Source: Selaginella moellendorffii
Lineage: Eukaryota; Streptophyta; Lycopodiopsida; Selaginellales; Selaginellaceae
Direction of reading: 5' to 3'
NCBI RefSeq assembly: GCF_000143415.4
Contig: NW_003314331.1
Coordinates: forward strand, 436,164-500,163
Length of the DNA stretch: 64,000 bases
Shown: positions 34,457 to 47,507 of the stretch, in pieces
How positions within the stretch are numbered: the first letter of the stretch is position 1
How the letters are laid out: each line of letters opens with the position of its first letter
Notes under the pieces: generated by a model
Told to the model about the DNA's origin: nothing
Seen by the model: only the letters and a program-made list of their open reading frames with translations
Databases searched by the model: none
Position numbers and translations under genes: made by a program

Positions 34457-36740
34457 TTACAACTTGTCCGTAAAATTGTTCGCTCTATCGGAGGAATCAC
34501 TGCTCGCGCTTTGATCGAGAGCCTGCGAGTTACTGCCGCTGCCGATCGTGATGCTGCTAGCTCCCGGATCGTCCGCGAGAGATTTGTCACTGTTTACTGC
34601 GGACGAAGATGGTCCATTCTGTGAGCTCCGGAAGGAAGCTGGGAGAGAATTTATCCTCTGGAGCACTGGACCTTTGCTGCGATGGCCGGAACCCATAGGC
34701 CTCCCCGGACCGTTTGGAGCCGCGTAAGGAAGGAAGACGCCGGTTCCATTGAAACGTCCTGGCCTGGGAACCGGCGACCACCCTGGGACCATAACCGGGA
34801 GTGGAAGCGGTGGGAACGGTCCGCCTTGCGGAGGTGACGCTGGAGTCGGGGACGCTGGAACTCCGGTTGCTGGAAATCCCTGCTGCATTGGCGAGGAAGC
34901 CATTGGATTGTTACCACCGCCACCGCCACCACTGCTGCTGTTAGCTGCTGGTCTCATGCTGGTGTTAAGAAGTCCGCCAGAGCTTGACGAGCGTTGGAAG
35001 CCCATGTTTCTGGAAAATCTCTTGACGAGAGTTTTGCCGAGGATGAGACAGCACCTCTTTGTAGGCAGGGCTGGCACCGCGTATCTTGCGAGCTTTGCGG
35101 AGTTTCCTTGAAGAACTATGACGGAGCTGGACGAGAGAAACTTTCAGATGCATGTATAGACCAGTTTGAGACATACCCGATGGAAGCCGAGATTCTGAAC
35201 TGTCCTCTGAACTCCCGAGGACTCTCCATGGAGATGAATCTTCCAAAGACCATGGAGCAATCCGACTGGAGGGTGATGATGCAGAAAGGTTGATCAAATT
35301 CCTGGCTGTTTGTCTGTGGTGGCAAGTATCCCCCCTTCATTCGTAAGTCATCTCGTCAGAAAGCACTTTCTAATACTTGAGACAGTTCACGTACCTCGCC
35401 CAAGAAATTAATAATATATGAGTCCGGCCGTTTTGAGGCCGGAATGATATGTTGCTCTAACAGACGATCAGCAATAAATTGTACGATTTCTGGCAAGGAA
35501 TCTGGAGTGTCATCTGGACAGAAGGAATTCCATCAGAATTATAGAAGCATAGATGGAGCTGAAACATCAAACCTTGCGAAGAACTCTTTTGAGCGTCTTC
35601 TGTATTGTCAGCATTTTGCTGTATCATCAGGTCACTGCTTTTGCCTTTCAGGAATCGTTTCCCACCAAGGATTCTGTATCCTACACGAACAAGAAAACCA
35701 CATGAATGATTATACAAATGCTATATAGATTACTTACCAGTGGCTCCCAGCTCAACTTTTCTTCCAGCTCCTTGAAGATCACTTAGTGACGACACCAGCC
35801 GCTCGATCTCCAAAGAGCTGAATACATTCTCGCAAATTCTAAGCCCCTCCACAGCATTGATCTGCACCACAGCGTCGTCAAGTATGAAATCACAAAATTT
35901 ATCAGAACAGTTACCACTCTCCCGTCAACATTCTCAAGCGACTGAAAGTTCTTCGACACTTTGACTACGAGCTCTTGGGGCTTGCCATTCGAACTCCCTG
36001 CACTAACACGTACAGCCACTAGCGTTAGAGAGAAAAGAAATATAAAAACACGTACTAGCTTGAGCAGTTCTCTCGGAGCTCCGATCCACGGAAGCCAAGC
36101 TCGGATCGTGCTGGCCACTCTGGCCCTCCTGTTGGTGAGATCCAACTTCGTCAATACTCTCACCACCGACAGCGGCGATGGCGGTGGTGCCGGAAATTTT
36201 TTCTTCGCTGGTGCCAGCTTTGCTCGATATATCCGAGTCAGATTTGCTGGTTTCTGGCACGAAGTTCTCTTTCTTGTCAGCAGGAGTGGAAGCAGCACGG
36301 CTGAAATTCGGTCTCCGGAAATCCGAGTCCCCCCAAAGAGCTCCTCCTCCATCGGACCCAGATCCAATTCCCTGCTGCTGGTGGAGATGGCGCCTCTTGA
36401 GAGCTACTTGCTGGAGCGCCATGACCACTTCCTCCACCGAGAAATATTGCTGCATATGGAGCACGGCGGTCCAATTGTAGCGCCTTTGCCTCACGCAATT
36501 GAGCACGAAGTCATACTCCCCGGGGCATGACGCCACCACCGGCAAATGCTGGCACATTGCGTCGATTATGGCATTGGCGGCGGCGAATTCGCTGCGCAGC
36601 CACGAGATGAAGGAGTCCCTCTCGTCTGGAATCCATGGCTGGACGAGCGGCGGCGGCGCCTGGCCTGGAGGAGGAATCCCGGCTGCCTTGGCCTCGTCAA
36701 CGAAGATCCTGTGCGGCAATTGGTTGGGCATAGCCGCCAT
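34457..36740 (-). CDS. ALKBH10-like protein lacking the iron-binding residues (probable pseudoenzyme)
   Basis: Minus strand, about seven exons; ATG at 36740-36738, stop at 34457. The N-terminal domain (about residues 38-110: DERDSFISWLRSEFAAANAI, QRRYNW, VLHMQQYFSVEEVVMALQQV) is typical of the plant ALKBH10/hydroxyproline-rich group of RNA demethylase relatives. A dioxygenase-like core follows (INAVEGLRICENVFSSLEIE, then PDSYIINFLGE). At the usual HxD/E iron site the protein has PPQTNSQEF (about 35300-35330). The distal iron histidine, expected two to three residues before VPAVPTKR, is replaced by tyrosine (ARYAVPALPTKR, about 35060-35090). The arginine used for 2-oxoglutarate is kept. All three metal ligands are therefore missing, so I infer no demethylase activity and perhaps a binding role. 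The C-terminus is a Gly/Pro/Ser-rich tail of about 190 residues. Divergent from the Der gene. Confidence 0.8.
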
Positions 36741-37373
36741 AGAGCATCAAGATGGGAGAAATTCTCCCCCTTCCCCCCCTCTCCTGGAAGAACACGAGAT
36801 ATCGATCGATCTACACTGACCTTTCTTGCATGCCGGGGAATGCAGGTGGAATTCCGCCGCGATCTAGCTCGATCCGGCCGCGCCGCGGCGTTCTTGAGCC
36901 CGCCGCTGCCCTGCCTTTCCGATCCGATCGAAATTTCGCTCGACTTATCCCTGGCGCGGCCAGATCTGGTCGAGAAAGCTATTTGCAAGCATGCATTGCC
37001 GAAATAGAGGCTCTGGGTTGGAGATCCAGCGCGCGCTCTCCCAATTCTCGGCGCCGCTACTCAAACCCTGGACGCTCCTCCTTGAACACCACAATACCAT
37101 AGCTCCTTTTTTGCCTTTCTCCCTCACACTAGACTAGAGCTGCCACGGGAGCGTGTTGTTTAACCCAGTAATGGCCATTACTCATTCCTTTCGGGCTGCA
37201 TTTTTGGCCATATGACCCATGCCACTTGGCCGCTAGAATTCTAGACGGACTACAATTTTCCACGTGTTCCAAAGTCTAGAAGTTCAACGGTCTTGTATCG
37301 CACCACGTTTTAGCTTTGCCAATAAAACATAAAGGAATATGCTTAGTAATCTAGGGTTTAAGCTAGGGTTCTA
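36741..37373. promoter_or_regulatory. Divergent promoter region between ALKBH10-like (-) and Der (+)
   Basis: 633 bp. Two telo-box-like motifs, CTAGGGTTTA at about 37351-37360 and CTAGGGTT at about 37363-37370, lie immediately before the Der start codon. The ALKBH10-like side (36750-37000) is GC-rich and without clear motifs. Open frames there are shadows. Confidence 0.45.
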
Positions 37374-39792
37374 ATGGAGCGACTGTGCGTGGCAACGGGG
37401 CCTCTTCTATCCAGTGCGCGAGGCGCCAGATTTCTTCCCTCGAGGACGAGTAGAGGTGTGATTCCGGGTGTAGCGTGTAAATCTAGGCAGGCGAGGTGTC
37501 TCTCCGCCGCTCGCGATGAGCAGGGGCAAAATGCGGGGTCTTCTCAGCGGCAGAGCGCTGCGCTCGATCAATCAGATGAAGACGATGTGGATGCTGCGAC
37601 ACTGACTGAGGCCGATTTCGAGGATTTCACTATCGAGGACGAGGAGGAAGATGAAGAGGAGGAAGATTTCTTTGGAGGTATGCTTAATTCTTTAGATGCT
37701 ACGTACATTGCCTTGAATAGATTTTATCTAGAGAATAGAGGAGGAGTCTCGAGCTGACATCGATGTCACGCCCCAAGCACAAGGCAAAGGCAGGCGTAGG
37801 AGGCGGGACCGTGTCAAGGGACCTGAGGTAAGCTTCCATTGTCTCAAGGTGATGGCGTGATCATTATCATTTACTCTCCAGGTACCAAGTCATCTACTTC
37901 CGAAGGTAGCCATAGTTGGAAGGCCCAATGTTGGAAAGTCTGCTCTTTTCAACAGAATTGTTGGTGTAAGTTTTCGAAGTTTTCTTTCTTTCGATGAGTT
38001 CTAAAATCGTTTCTCTCTCTCTCTCTCCAGAGAAACATGGCTATTGTGCACGATGAGCCCGGCGTCACTAGAGACCGTTTATATGGCAGAGTTCGTGGCT
38101 CTGTCCAGGAGTTTATGCTGATAGACACTGGTGGTGTATTGACAATTCCAACGAGTGCAGAGAGCGGTTTAGCTGGTGGTTCTGTTGCCGCTGCTCAAGC
38201 GAAGAAGGATGCAGCAGCTGCTGGCCTTCCATCCATGATTGAGCAGCAGGCTGCATCAGCTGTCGAAGAAGCTTGCGCACTTGTGTTTGTGGTGGACGGC
38301 CAGGTAACCAAAATTCCTCGTTTACATTCAGCATACTCACTTTGTCCATTAGGCAGGCAGGACTTACGTCGGCTGATATCGAAATTGGAAACTGGCTCAG
38401 ACGCAAGTTCAAACACAAGAAGATCGCTCTCGCCGTGAATAAATGCGAATCTCCAAAGAAAGGACTCTTGCAGGCGGCAGAGTTTTGGTCTCTCGGGTAT
38501 GCATTGCCACGTAGTCAAATTTTGCTGCTACTAGTTTTTCTGTTTCAGGTTCACACCTGTTCCTGTGTCGGCTATTTCCGGTTCTGGTGTCCCGGATTTA
38601 CTCGAGGATGTGACTTCCGCAATCAAGGAGAAACAGGTATAGATGATCAGTACTGAAAGACAATAACTGTTTTTCTATTTACCAGGATGAGTTAGAAGCG
38701 AGCGAAGGCGACCGGCCTTTATCTGTGGCAATTATTGGGAGGCCAAATGTTGGCAAGAGCAGCATTTTGAATGCAATAGTCGGGAAGGAAAGAACGATAG
38801 TCAGTCCCGTGAGTGGAACCACTCGAGACGCAATCGATACAGAAGTAACTGGACCCGAGGGGAAGGTTTGCTCCTTGAGAAGCCACAACTTCACTAAAAG
38901 CTCTGTTGTTTGCAGGTCTTTAGACTGATAGACACGGCTGGAATCAGAAAGCGAGCAGCTATTGCCTCTGGCGGTAGCAAGACAGAATCTTTGTGCGTTC
39001 AGAGCGCCCTCAGAGCGATCCGACGTGCAGATGTTGTTGCTTTGGTCATTGAAGCGATGACTTGCGCAACAGAACAGGTACTTAACGCAAGCATGGACTT
39101 TTGAAAAGATTTTTTAGCATTGATTTCTACAGGACTATCGGCTCGGTGAGAGGATAGAAAAAGATGGGAAGGCCTGCATCATTGTCGTGAATAAGTGGGA
39201 TACCGTTCCGGATAAGAATGCGGAATCTACTTACTGGTACGATATGGATGTCCGTGAGAAACTCCGTGTGCTGAAGTGGGCACCGATTGTTTACACCTCA
39301 GCGACAAGCGGACAACGAGTCCAAAAGTACGTTCCATTATTTTATCATCTCGTGCATATCTTAATTCGATGCTTCGTAGGATCCTGGCGACAGCTTTGAG
39401 TGCTGGTCAGGAAAGGGAGCGCCGGATCAGCACAGCGATTCTTAATCAAGTTGTCCAGGACGCGATCAACATGAAGCAGCCACCTACAACTAGAGGTGGC
39501 AGGAAAGGTCGCCTATATTTTTGCACGCAGGTGCGTAAACTGCGCCTACAGAAAAGTCGAGTTTTGATGATTTGGCTCTGCTTTAATCTTCCAGGCAACC
39601 ACACGCCCCCCGACATTTGTCTTCTTTGTCAACGATGAGAAGCTTTTCCCGGATGACTACAAGAGGTACATGGAAAAGCAGCTGCGCCAGAATATCGGCT
39701 TCCCTGGCACGCCGATTCGCCTGTTCTGGCGGAGCAAAAGGCTTGCACGTCCGGGCTCCAAGCAAAGCACGCAGGAGCTCGCCAGCGTTTAA
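37374..39792 (+). CDS. Chloroplast Der/EngA tandem-GTPase ribosome assembly factor
   Basis: About ten exons. The first about 45 residues are Ser/Arg-rich and low in acidic residues, as in a plastid transit peptide, and are followed by an acidic linker ([13 protein letters not shown]). G domain 1 has [32 protein letters not shown] and NKCE. G domain 2 has [35 protein letters not shown] and NKWD. The C-terminal KH-like domain (about 39406-39792: [40 protein letters not shown]) closes the protein at the TAA in 39790-39792. Two consecutive G domains plus a KH-like end define Der. In bacteria Der acts in large-subunit ribosome maturation, and the plant nuclear-encoded form serves chloroplast rRNA processing. 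The first NKxD motif is NKCE, which I recall as usual for plant homologues but could not check. Confidence 0.93.
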
Positions 39793-40768
39793 GTCTACTC
39801 TCTCGAGGTGCGGCCAAATCTTTCCTTGCAATTCCATCTCATGCTTTACGTGTCGTGTGCTACAGGGGCTTGGAAAGTGTCAAGTCGCTAGCAGCCGCCA
39901 CCAAACGGCTGTAAGAGTGTGGACAAAGGCTCCACCAAAATGGACAAGGATGGGTTGCTGCGAGAGGGAGGAGCTACATATATTCTCTTCTAGGTTTTTC
40001 TAGCTACACCAACAACAGAGCAACCACCAAAGTGCACAGGGTATGATTTGAGGCATTAAATTTTCTTAAAGAACTTTGCGCTACTGCTTCCAGACATTCC
40101 AGGTTGATCGCTCTAAGATCTAAGATGGAAATCTATCCATGGATCGATCTAAGATAATCGCGCAAACAAAAAGAACAGGAAAGGCCTAGATTTTCTCATT
40201 GTGTATGGCAATGTTCTGTAAACACGTGTCATGCAAGCGTTTGCTCGTGGGCCACGTGGATGTTGGTTACGTCCGCAGAATTATCCGTTGGGTGGGCAGT
40301 TCCGGCCGCCGGCCGGTCGGGAACCGCCGGGTTCTACGAATATTCCGTTGCTGGCCAATATTTTGCCCTTTTCCCCATTTCCTCCAAAATAGGGGAGGAA
40401 TGGCGATTTCTTAGGGCTTGGCGAGCGCGGGATGTGAGGAGTGATCCGGGGAGGCGCTGGAGTGGACGCGTGAGAGGCGCTCCGCTGCGATCGTGATTCT
40501 GCTGGTATGGCAATGCGCGCGTGTGTCACTTTGTGTGAAATTTTTCTTCTTCTTCCTTTCTTTCTTCCTGGTTCTCGGCGGAGAGGTGGATCGATCAGGG
40601 ATTCATTCCCTGTTCCTCGTTTGCCCCCATTTCTCCGCTCCATTTTCATGCCTCTTTGTCAGAGTTGTGTCTGTTGAAGTTTGAATTCCAGCTGAAAATT
40701 CACTGTTAAGTTGTCTCACGCGGTTTTCTCTCGTCCTTTTTGCAGTGATTTGAGATCTTGTTCCGCCC
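39793..40768. other. Intergenic between Der and the TCP11-domain gene
   Basis: 3' untranslated sequence of Der to about 40010, then leader and promoter of the next gene. The sequence from about 40510 to 40745 ends TTTTTGCAG before the start codon, which suggests an intron in the 5' untranslated region (candidate donor GTATGG near 40504). No other gene is supported. Confidence 0.4.
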
Positions 40769-43700
40769 ATGGCAGCTTCCATGACCACTGATACTGCGAA
40801 CTTAACGGGTACTATGATGGATATCTCCAGCCCCGCCATCGCGTTTGACATCGAGGTGGCGGAGTCTCTTCGGGCGACGTTTTCAGTGCCAAAACGAGTG
40901 AGGAGGAGGCTGGAGCAATCGCCAGAAGCTAAAAGCCTCGAGGATATTGAAGCCAAGCTCAAGGACGCTGACTTTAGAAGACAGGTCTGCTGGCCTTCTT
41001 TCTTCCTGACTTCTCGAAGTTTTTCTTACTCTCTTTCTTTTGCAGCAATTCCATGAGTGGCTTGCAAACAAGGCCAGGCCAAAGCGTAAATCCGACCAGA
41101 CAAGCTCTCCTCTGCCAAAGGAGCTTGCTGAGCGCCTCGAGGCCAGGCTTTGTGCAGCAGAGCAAAAGAGGTGTGTTTGCTTTTAACTTCTTTCTGTTGT
41201 GGACGACTTGGTGCTGAAGTTTGTCTTGTACGAATTTGTCTTGTCGTGTAGGCTGGAGCTTTTAGCTCAAGAGCAGACACGACTTGCAAAGCTTCATGAG
41301 CTGAGAATGGCTGCAAAGACTGAAGCTCAGCTCCGTGCAGAGAGGGAAAGGGAGGAACTGGGGACGAAAGTTGAGTCGCGTGTTCAGCAAGCGGAAACAA
41401 ACAGGATGGCGCTTGTGGAAGCTGAGAAGCAACGGCGAGCTGCAGCTAACGAACGTATTGCACAGTCAATCGTGCAGCGAACTACTCTCGAAGATCAAGA
41501 ACGCGAGAAAGCTGAAGCTCTTCGTGTTGCCATTTGCCAGAAAATTGCGGCTGCAGAAGAAAAGCGGGCCTGCTTATTGGAAGCAGAAAAGAATCGGGCA
41601 CAGGCGACTGTCACACAAGCCAGGAAAGTGGCAGAAGCGGTTTTACGGGAGAGGGAACTGGAGTTGATGAACAAGAAGGAGAAACTTGAAGCTCGCCTTC
41701 TCAGGGTAAAGTTGTCTATTACTTTTTTGTGGATTCTGATTCTTTCTCTCAGGCAAAGCGCCAGCGTGCAGAATATTTGCGACAAAAGGGAGGCTGTAGA
41801 GGAACGTGTCACAATCATGGGCACAAGATGCATAAGCATGGGGATCGGCTTTGTCGAAAGCTGACGAGGTATGTTGTCTCCTTGACTTGTTTATTAACTG
41901 CTCACGTTTTTCTAAATTATGGCGTAGGTGCTGGAGGCAATTTCGGGTGTCAATGAAAACAACTTATGCACTGGCCCAAGAGTTTGCCGAGTCCGGTATC
42001 AGCCAGCGTACTGTAACGTCTCTTCCGTTCGAACAGCTCGCCAGTCGGATAACTTCTCCTGCGGCATTGAGGAGTGTGAAAGCTCTTCTTGCCCGTATCG
42101 AAAGCCGGCTCATGCTCTCGGCTGCGACGGAATCGTCGGAGGTGGCAAAGATCGACGTGCTACTGAAGCGTCTCTCCCCGCCACAGCGTAAGACAGCCTC
42201 TTCCGGATCTTCGAGGATGAGCAAAAGAGGCGGCGCTCAAGCTCCTGCCAAAGCTCCTGCCAAAGCTCCTGCCAAGGCTCCTGCAAAAGCAAAGGACAGC
42301 TCGAAGCATGAGGACCATCACGACCTTGAGAGATATCCAGCGCGTGTTTTCCTTTGTGCCTACATGATCTCCGGGCATCCCGACGCAGTGTTCAGTGCAA
42401 GAGGGGACCGTGAAGCTGCACTGGCTGAGGCTGCTGCAAAGTTATTGCCAGAGTTTGAAGCATTGGTTTCAACTGTTATAGACGGCCCGACTCCTTCCTC
42501 CCCTCCGCCTTCTCCATGTCCGGAAAGCTACATCGATGGACAACACAAACCTTTCGCGGCTCAGCTGGCCTCCTTCGACACTGCATGGCACTCGTACCTC
42601 TGCCGGTTTGTTGCATGGAAGGTTAAAGACGCAGAGTTGCTCGAAGAGGACTTGATTCGAGTTGCTTGCCAGCTTGAAGTGTCTATGCTGCAAAAGTGCA
42701 AGATCGTACCTGGGAAGGATGCGTCGGAGCTGACACACGATACTCAAGCCATTCGCAAGCAGGTAATATTATAAAACTTGATAGTTTACTTGGGTATAAC
42801 CTGCTCGCTTCTCAGGTTCTTGAAGACCAAAGACTTTTGCGTGAAAGAATCGTCCATTTGACTGGTAACACCGGACTAGAGAAAATGGAGGAAGCGCTTT
42901 CAGCCGTCCGCTCCAAGTTTTTGGAAGCAAAAGAGAATGGTGTTCCATTACCGTCACCTTTTGCGTATTCGTCGCCAGAAGACCTGCGAACCGTCCCTGA
43001 GTCGCCGGAATCAGATGGACAGAAGGACGAGCGACCGAAATCGAAAGCTGCACGCGCCCTCTTCACTGCAGCTCCAACCAACACTCCAAACATGGAAGCA
43101 GTTCCAGAGGCTATGAACCTCGATCCTGCTGCTGATCTCCACAACTCCGGGATGACAAACGAGAGAATTGTAAACGAAATGATGCACGATGGCAACTGGA
43201 CGATCCCAGATCAGATGAACCCCTCTGGCAGTTTGTCGAAAATGGAGGTAAGTTTCTTGTTCTAAGCAGTAAACACATGGCTAATATATGCACATTTTCA
43301 CAGGCTCAAATTCGGACAACTATGGAAAGAGCCTTTTGGGATAGCATCGAAGCCAATCTCTTGAAGGATACACCCGATTATCGGCAGGTTGTGAGCCTTG
43401 TAGGGGAAATTCGGGATGACCTCGAAAACATAGTGCCTGAGGCATGGAAGCAAGGGATTCGCGAAAGCCTTGACCTGGAGCTTTTGTCACAGGTAAGCAA
43501 GTTTATTCTTTTCTTTCGAACTCTAGTAATGGTTACTTTCTGCCGCAGGTTCTAGAGTCGGGCATCAATGACTTCAGATATCTGAGAAATCTGCTTGACT
43601 ACACCCTTGATATAATTCTGAGACTGGGTGCTCCAGCTCGTGACATGGAATCCAAGACTGCACAGCAGGCGCTTATCGAGGATTTGTCAATGGCAACGAC

Positions 43701-44965
43701 TGATGCTGCAACGAAAGAATCCTTTGGGAAAGCTGTCGTGAAGGGAATGCGTTTTGTGTTCGAGCGCTTGCAGGTATGCATTCTCGTCGATATCGAAATC
43801 CCACAACTAAAATACTAAAATACTAAAATACTTTCATGGCAGGTTTTAAAGCAGGACATAAGCAACGTCAGGCTACAGTCCCTCGCGCAACTCATCAGTG
43901 GATCGACTGGACTTGACTATCTACGAAAGGCATTCGCCGATCGTTATGACTTAACCGCTTCAACAACAGACGAGCAGCTTTTTGAAAAGCTCTCCAAAAC
44001 CGTTCGGTGGATCCGCGCGACGCAGTCTTCGATGGAGGCCCACAAGAGCGAAGTTGACTCAGCATTAAACTCTTTCAAGTCGCTTTCAGCAAGCTTACCG
44101 CCAGCAAGCGCTCCGCCCGCGTTTCCAATGTGCACGGGTGGAAGAGTTGCTGTGACTGGAACGTCCAACTCTTCGAGGCAGAAAGCAGTTGCCTCAGGTA
44201 CGAAAGATTCTTTTGTTTTTCTGTCACATCTCATTGTTTTCTTTCGCACAGGTGCCGAGGAACCGAAACTGGGATGTGTAAGATGGGGAAGCAACGAGGC
44301 CATCGTTCGTCTCGGGCTCCTCTCCCTCGTCACAAGCTCCGAGGCTGCTACTGACAAGAATGTACCAGAAACACTCTTACTCAACATCAACAGGCTTCGA
44401 GACTGCCAGAATGACTTCCAGCGAGTGGTGGTGATGGCTACCGGGTGAGTGTGCTTTTCATTCTCGACTGCGGCTTTGCTAAAGCGAGCTTTGCAGGCTT
44501 CTACTTCTCCGGCAAGAGCTCATGACGAAAGTCCATGGGCCCGAGCTGGAGAGCATCCTCGCGGACGCGTGCAAAGAACTGGAGAGCCTCCTCAACGAGC
44601 CCATGGCGTCGGTGAGCCAGATTGGATCGTTCCTCGCCAGAGTTTGCGCCAAGCACTGCAGCGAGAGCTATCCGGACGTGGATGCGTGCGCGGCGTTCAT
44701 GGGCAGGGTGCTGGAGAGATCTCTCTCGGCTGGCGACGCCGTGTTTGAGCGAGTGGTGGCGACCATTCGATCGAGCTTGAGGGCGATGCTGGTGCTCGGG
44801 AGTGGCGGCGACGGCGCGGCGGTGGTGGAGTCGGGGCTCAAGAGGATCGGCGGCGGCGTGTTCCTGGAGGAGATCGCGGGCATTGCGCGGAAGATCGACA
44901 GGATCTCGAGTGTCACGGTCCAAGTTCACGGGAGCTGGTACGGACGGGTGGTAATGTTCAACTGA
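40769..44965 (+). CDS. TCP11 (T-complex 11) domain protein
   Basis: Eleven exons: 40769-40984, 41046-41170, 41252-41705, 41753-41868, 41928-42762, 42816-43247, 43304-43492, 43549-43773, 43843-44197, 44252-44444 and 44497-44965. The product has about 1100 residues. The N-terminal third, after [14 protein letters not shown] and [15 protein letters not shown], is a long charged coiled coil ([20 protein letters not shown] and following). The centre has the [21 protein letters not shown] motif typical of plant TCP11 proteins. The TCP11 domain occupies the C-terminal half (from about [16 protein letters not shown]; later [19 protein letters not shown] and [20 protein letters not shown]). A five-unit KAPA-type repeat (42239-42292) forms a basic linker. 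The cellular role of plant members is poorly defined, and I infer none. Confidence 0.88.
42239..42292 (+). repeat. In-frame 12-bp tandem repeat (Ala-Pro-Ala-Lys units)
   Basis: Nearly identical 12-base units GCTCCTGCCAAA encode AP-AK repeats, like a flexible lysine-rich linker, between the Ser-rich segment and the TCP11 domain. Confidence 0.9.
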
Positions 44966-45345
44966 AAGAGACGATGCCGTACGGCGGGGTCTCCAAATGT
45001 ACAAACGAAAGATTTTAGGGTACTAAGCTTAAATATTTGAAAGAGCGCGGGCTTATAATTTAGGGCTTTTCTTATTGAGTTTAAAAATTTGCGGGAAAAG
45101 AAGGTTATTCTAGGTTTTTCTTTGAGCGCTTGCAAATGAATCGGTTCTCCTCTACAAAGAATGCGCGCTTACAAATCAAAGCGGGATGATCAAAACCAAA
45201 TCGCGTGCACACATGCTTGGAAATCGCCGCGCGCCGCTCCCTCCCAGGTGCTTATCCACAGGGTTATTACGAAGAAAAGGCTATCTTACAACTTCTTTCC
45301 CCCTTTTTTTTGTGTGTTTCTTCTCTGTGCGTGTTTGTGTGTGTT
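44966..45345. other. Short convergent intergenic region
   Basis: 3' sides of the TCP11-domain gene (+) and the P450 gene (-). It includes a T-run and GT-rich stretch at about 45300-45345 that touches the P450 stop codon. No gene. Confidence 0.5.
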
Positions 45346-47507
45346 CTAATCGCTTCGTTTCCAGACTTTGAGGTGCAAGCCTCCCTTGGGTCTCGGCGTC
45401 GGCCAGTACTGGACGCCACAGTCGCCACCCACAATCTTCCAACTTCACAAAGATCACCAAGTAAGTTCTTTTGCTTTTTTTCTCTCGGAGTTGGTCTAAG
45501 CTATTTGCATACTTGTAGTTTGTGACGAGAAGATGGATGAATATCAAGGCCTCCAATTTCACGACTTCGCTTCCAGGACATAGCCGGATCCCGTTTCCAA
45601 AGGGCGTGTAAATCCCAGGCTTTGGAGGCGTCTACAGCACAACTTAGAAGGGTATTAGTACCGAAGGCTTCCATCTCAACTTACTTGGAACTTCTCTTCT
45701 TTTTTTTTTCTATACCAGGAATCTGGAGGGGTCGAACTTGTGGGGATCCTTGAAGTACGTGGGATTCAAATGGAAATGTCTGTAGTAGACTTGGACTTTC
45801 CATCCTTTTGGAAACAGGACACCTGCATAACAGAAGCTTGGTAAGTACTGTGATTAAATTTGCGAGAGGTTTAGTAGACCCGACCATCATGCTCGACGTC
45901 CTCGACTACTTCACGCGGCGAGAATGGTGCCACATTTGCCAGCCTCAGAGATTCTTGTACAACCTGTAAGTTTCATGCCAGGTTTGTTTTTTTCCTTCAC
46001 TGAAAAGCTGCTTACCCTTAACGAGACTGGCATGTTTTTTATCTCGCTCCATGTCAAGGGACTCTCTGGATGTTCTCTTGCGCTCCTTATTTGGTCCTGC
46101 TCGTCCTGGAACGCCAGCAAAAACGGGGTAAGTTTTTCTAAGCGAAACAGGCAAAACCAATTTCGTTCTTCTTACTCTGACTTGTTCGAGAATATCTGGG
46201 TGTTCCGTAAGGTACTTGACGATCCACACGAGGAACACGGCCGTGGTTTCGTGTCCAGCAAAGAGAAAAGTGATGAGGATATCCCTGATCTCGTCGTCCG
46301 TGAACTTGGTACCTTGATCATCCTTTGAAGCCAAAAGCGACCCCAAGATATCACTGTAAGTAGTTGCCGTGTCGCTTTTCCTTCTTTTCACGAGGCTCGT
46401 TAAATCTGTCAGAATCTCCTTGCTTTTCTGCAGTTTTAAAGAAGCTCTCAGGGAGAACGTAAACACTGCGAAAGTGAAAGCGTACCTTGATAGCAAGATG
46501 GAATCCAGTTCCTGGGAAATTAATTGGCATCGAGATCGCGCCGTTGGAGAGGATTCCGTAACTATCCAGCAACCGCATCGACTCCTCGCATGGGGCCATA
46601 CTACAAGTGATGCTGAGCGCAACGTGGAAGGCAAACTAAACAACATAAAAGATCATCAGAGGCTATCAACAAAGCTTTGCACGCATTCGAAAGCATCGAC
46701 CGGACAGTGAAAACGAAATTGGCCGTGACTCCACGACCTTTACGGGAGCACAGGGACAGTGACTAAAGTGTGAATTCACAAACAAAACAATTTCGACAGC
46801 GGAAAAAGGCGACACCAGGCATGAAAGCGCTGTTGCTGGCTGTTTACCTTTCGAGTCTCGTCGTGGGTGACAACAAACTCCCGCTCGTTCCAGTCTTCCA
46901 GACACCATCTGCAAAGACTCTCGAACTTCGGAATGCTGTCCCGAATCGTCTCGGAGAGCATGGAGGACTGGACAATTTTCCGAATTCGCTGGTGGAAGGC
47001 TCCCTCCCAGGACGGATGGTTGAGGACTCTGTCAATGGACGGGGGATATATCGCCTTGAAAGACTTATGCTTGGTCGCAAGGATAAACTTGGCATGCTCC
47101 GGGGTGGACGTAATTATGGTCGGACTTCCCAGGATATGCGTCCTGTAGATCTCTCCGAACCTGCAAGCGTGAAGAGAACAGCATTATTCTCGAGTCGACT
47201 CTGCACAGACGAAGAAGCAGAAGGAGAAGACTCGAAACAGAATTAATCTGGAGGAAATGGTGGAAGATCAAAGTGGAGGACAGAAAGAACTGTTTTTTCT
47301 TTACCGTGCGTAACGCTCGCGGAAGAACTGATCCGGACTCTTGTAGAAGAAGTGGAGACTCTCGCCGAGCCAGGGAATGAACCACCAGCGGCCTCTGGGA
47401 ATTTTACCACTGCCACTCTGGGCGATGTACAGGCTCCATTGCACCAGGAACACAGGAAACGTCAACAGCACTAAGGCACAAGCGATGAGGACTCCGATCA
47501 AAACCAT
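45346..47507 (-). CDS. Cytochrome P450, CYP85-clan type
   Basis: Minus strand, about nine exons; ATG at 47507-47505. Exon 1 (47507-47305) has an N-terminal membrane helix ([18 protein letters not shown]), then [18 protein letters not shown]. Exon 2 (from 47160) continues [18 protein letters not shown] and ends ETRK. The oxygen-binding I-helix motif is FAGHETTA (about 46240). The K-helix ESLR lies in an exon near 45920-45960. The heme-binding loop reads [10 protein letters not shown] (about 45570-45600). The last exon, read from acceptor TTTGTGAAG, gives [20 protein letters not shown] and ends at the TAG complementary to 45346-45348. Length is about 480 residues, normal for the family. The layout resembles CYP85-clan enzymes (CYP707-like N-terminal half) that oxidise hormones, sterols or terpenoids at the endoplasmic reticulum. 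The substrate is unknown. Confidence 0.9.
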
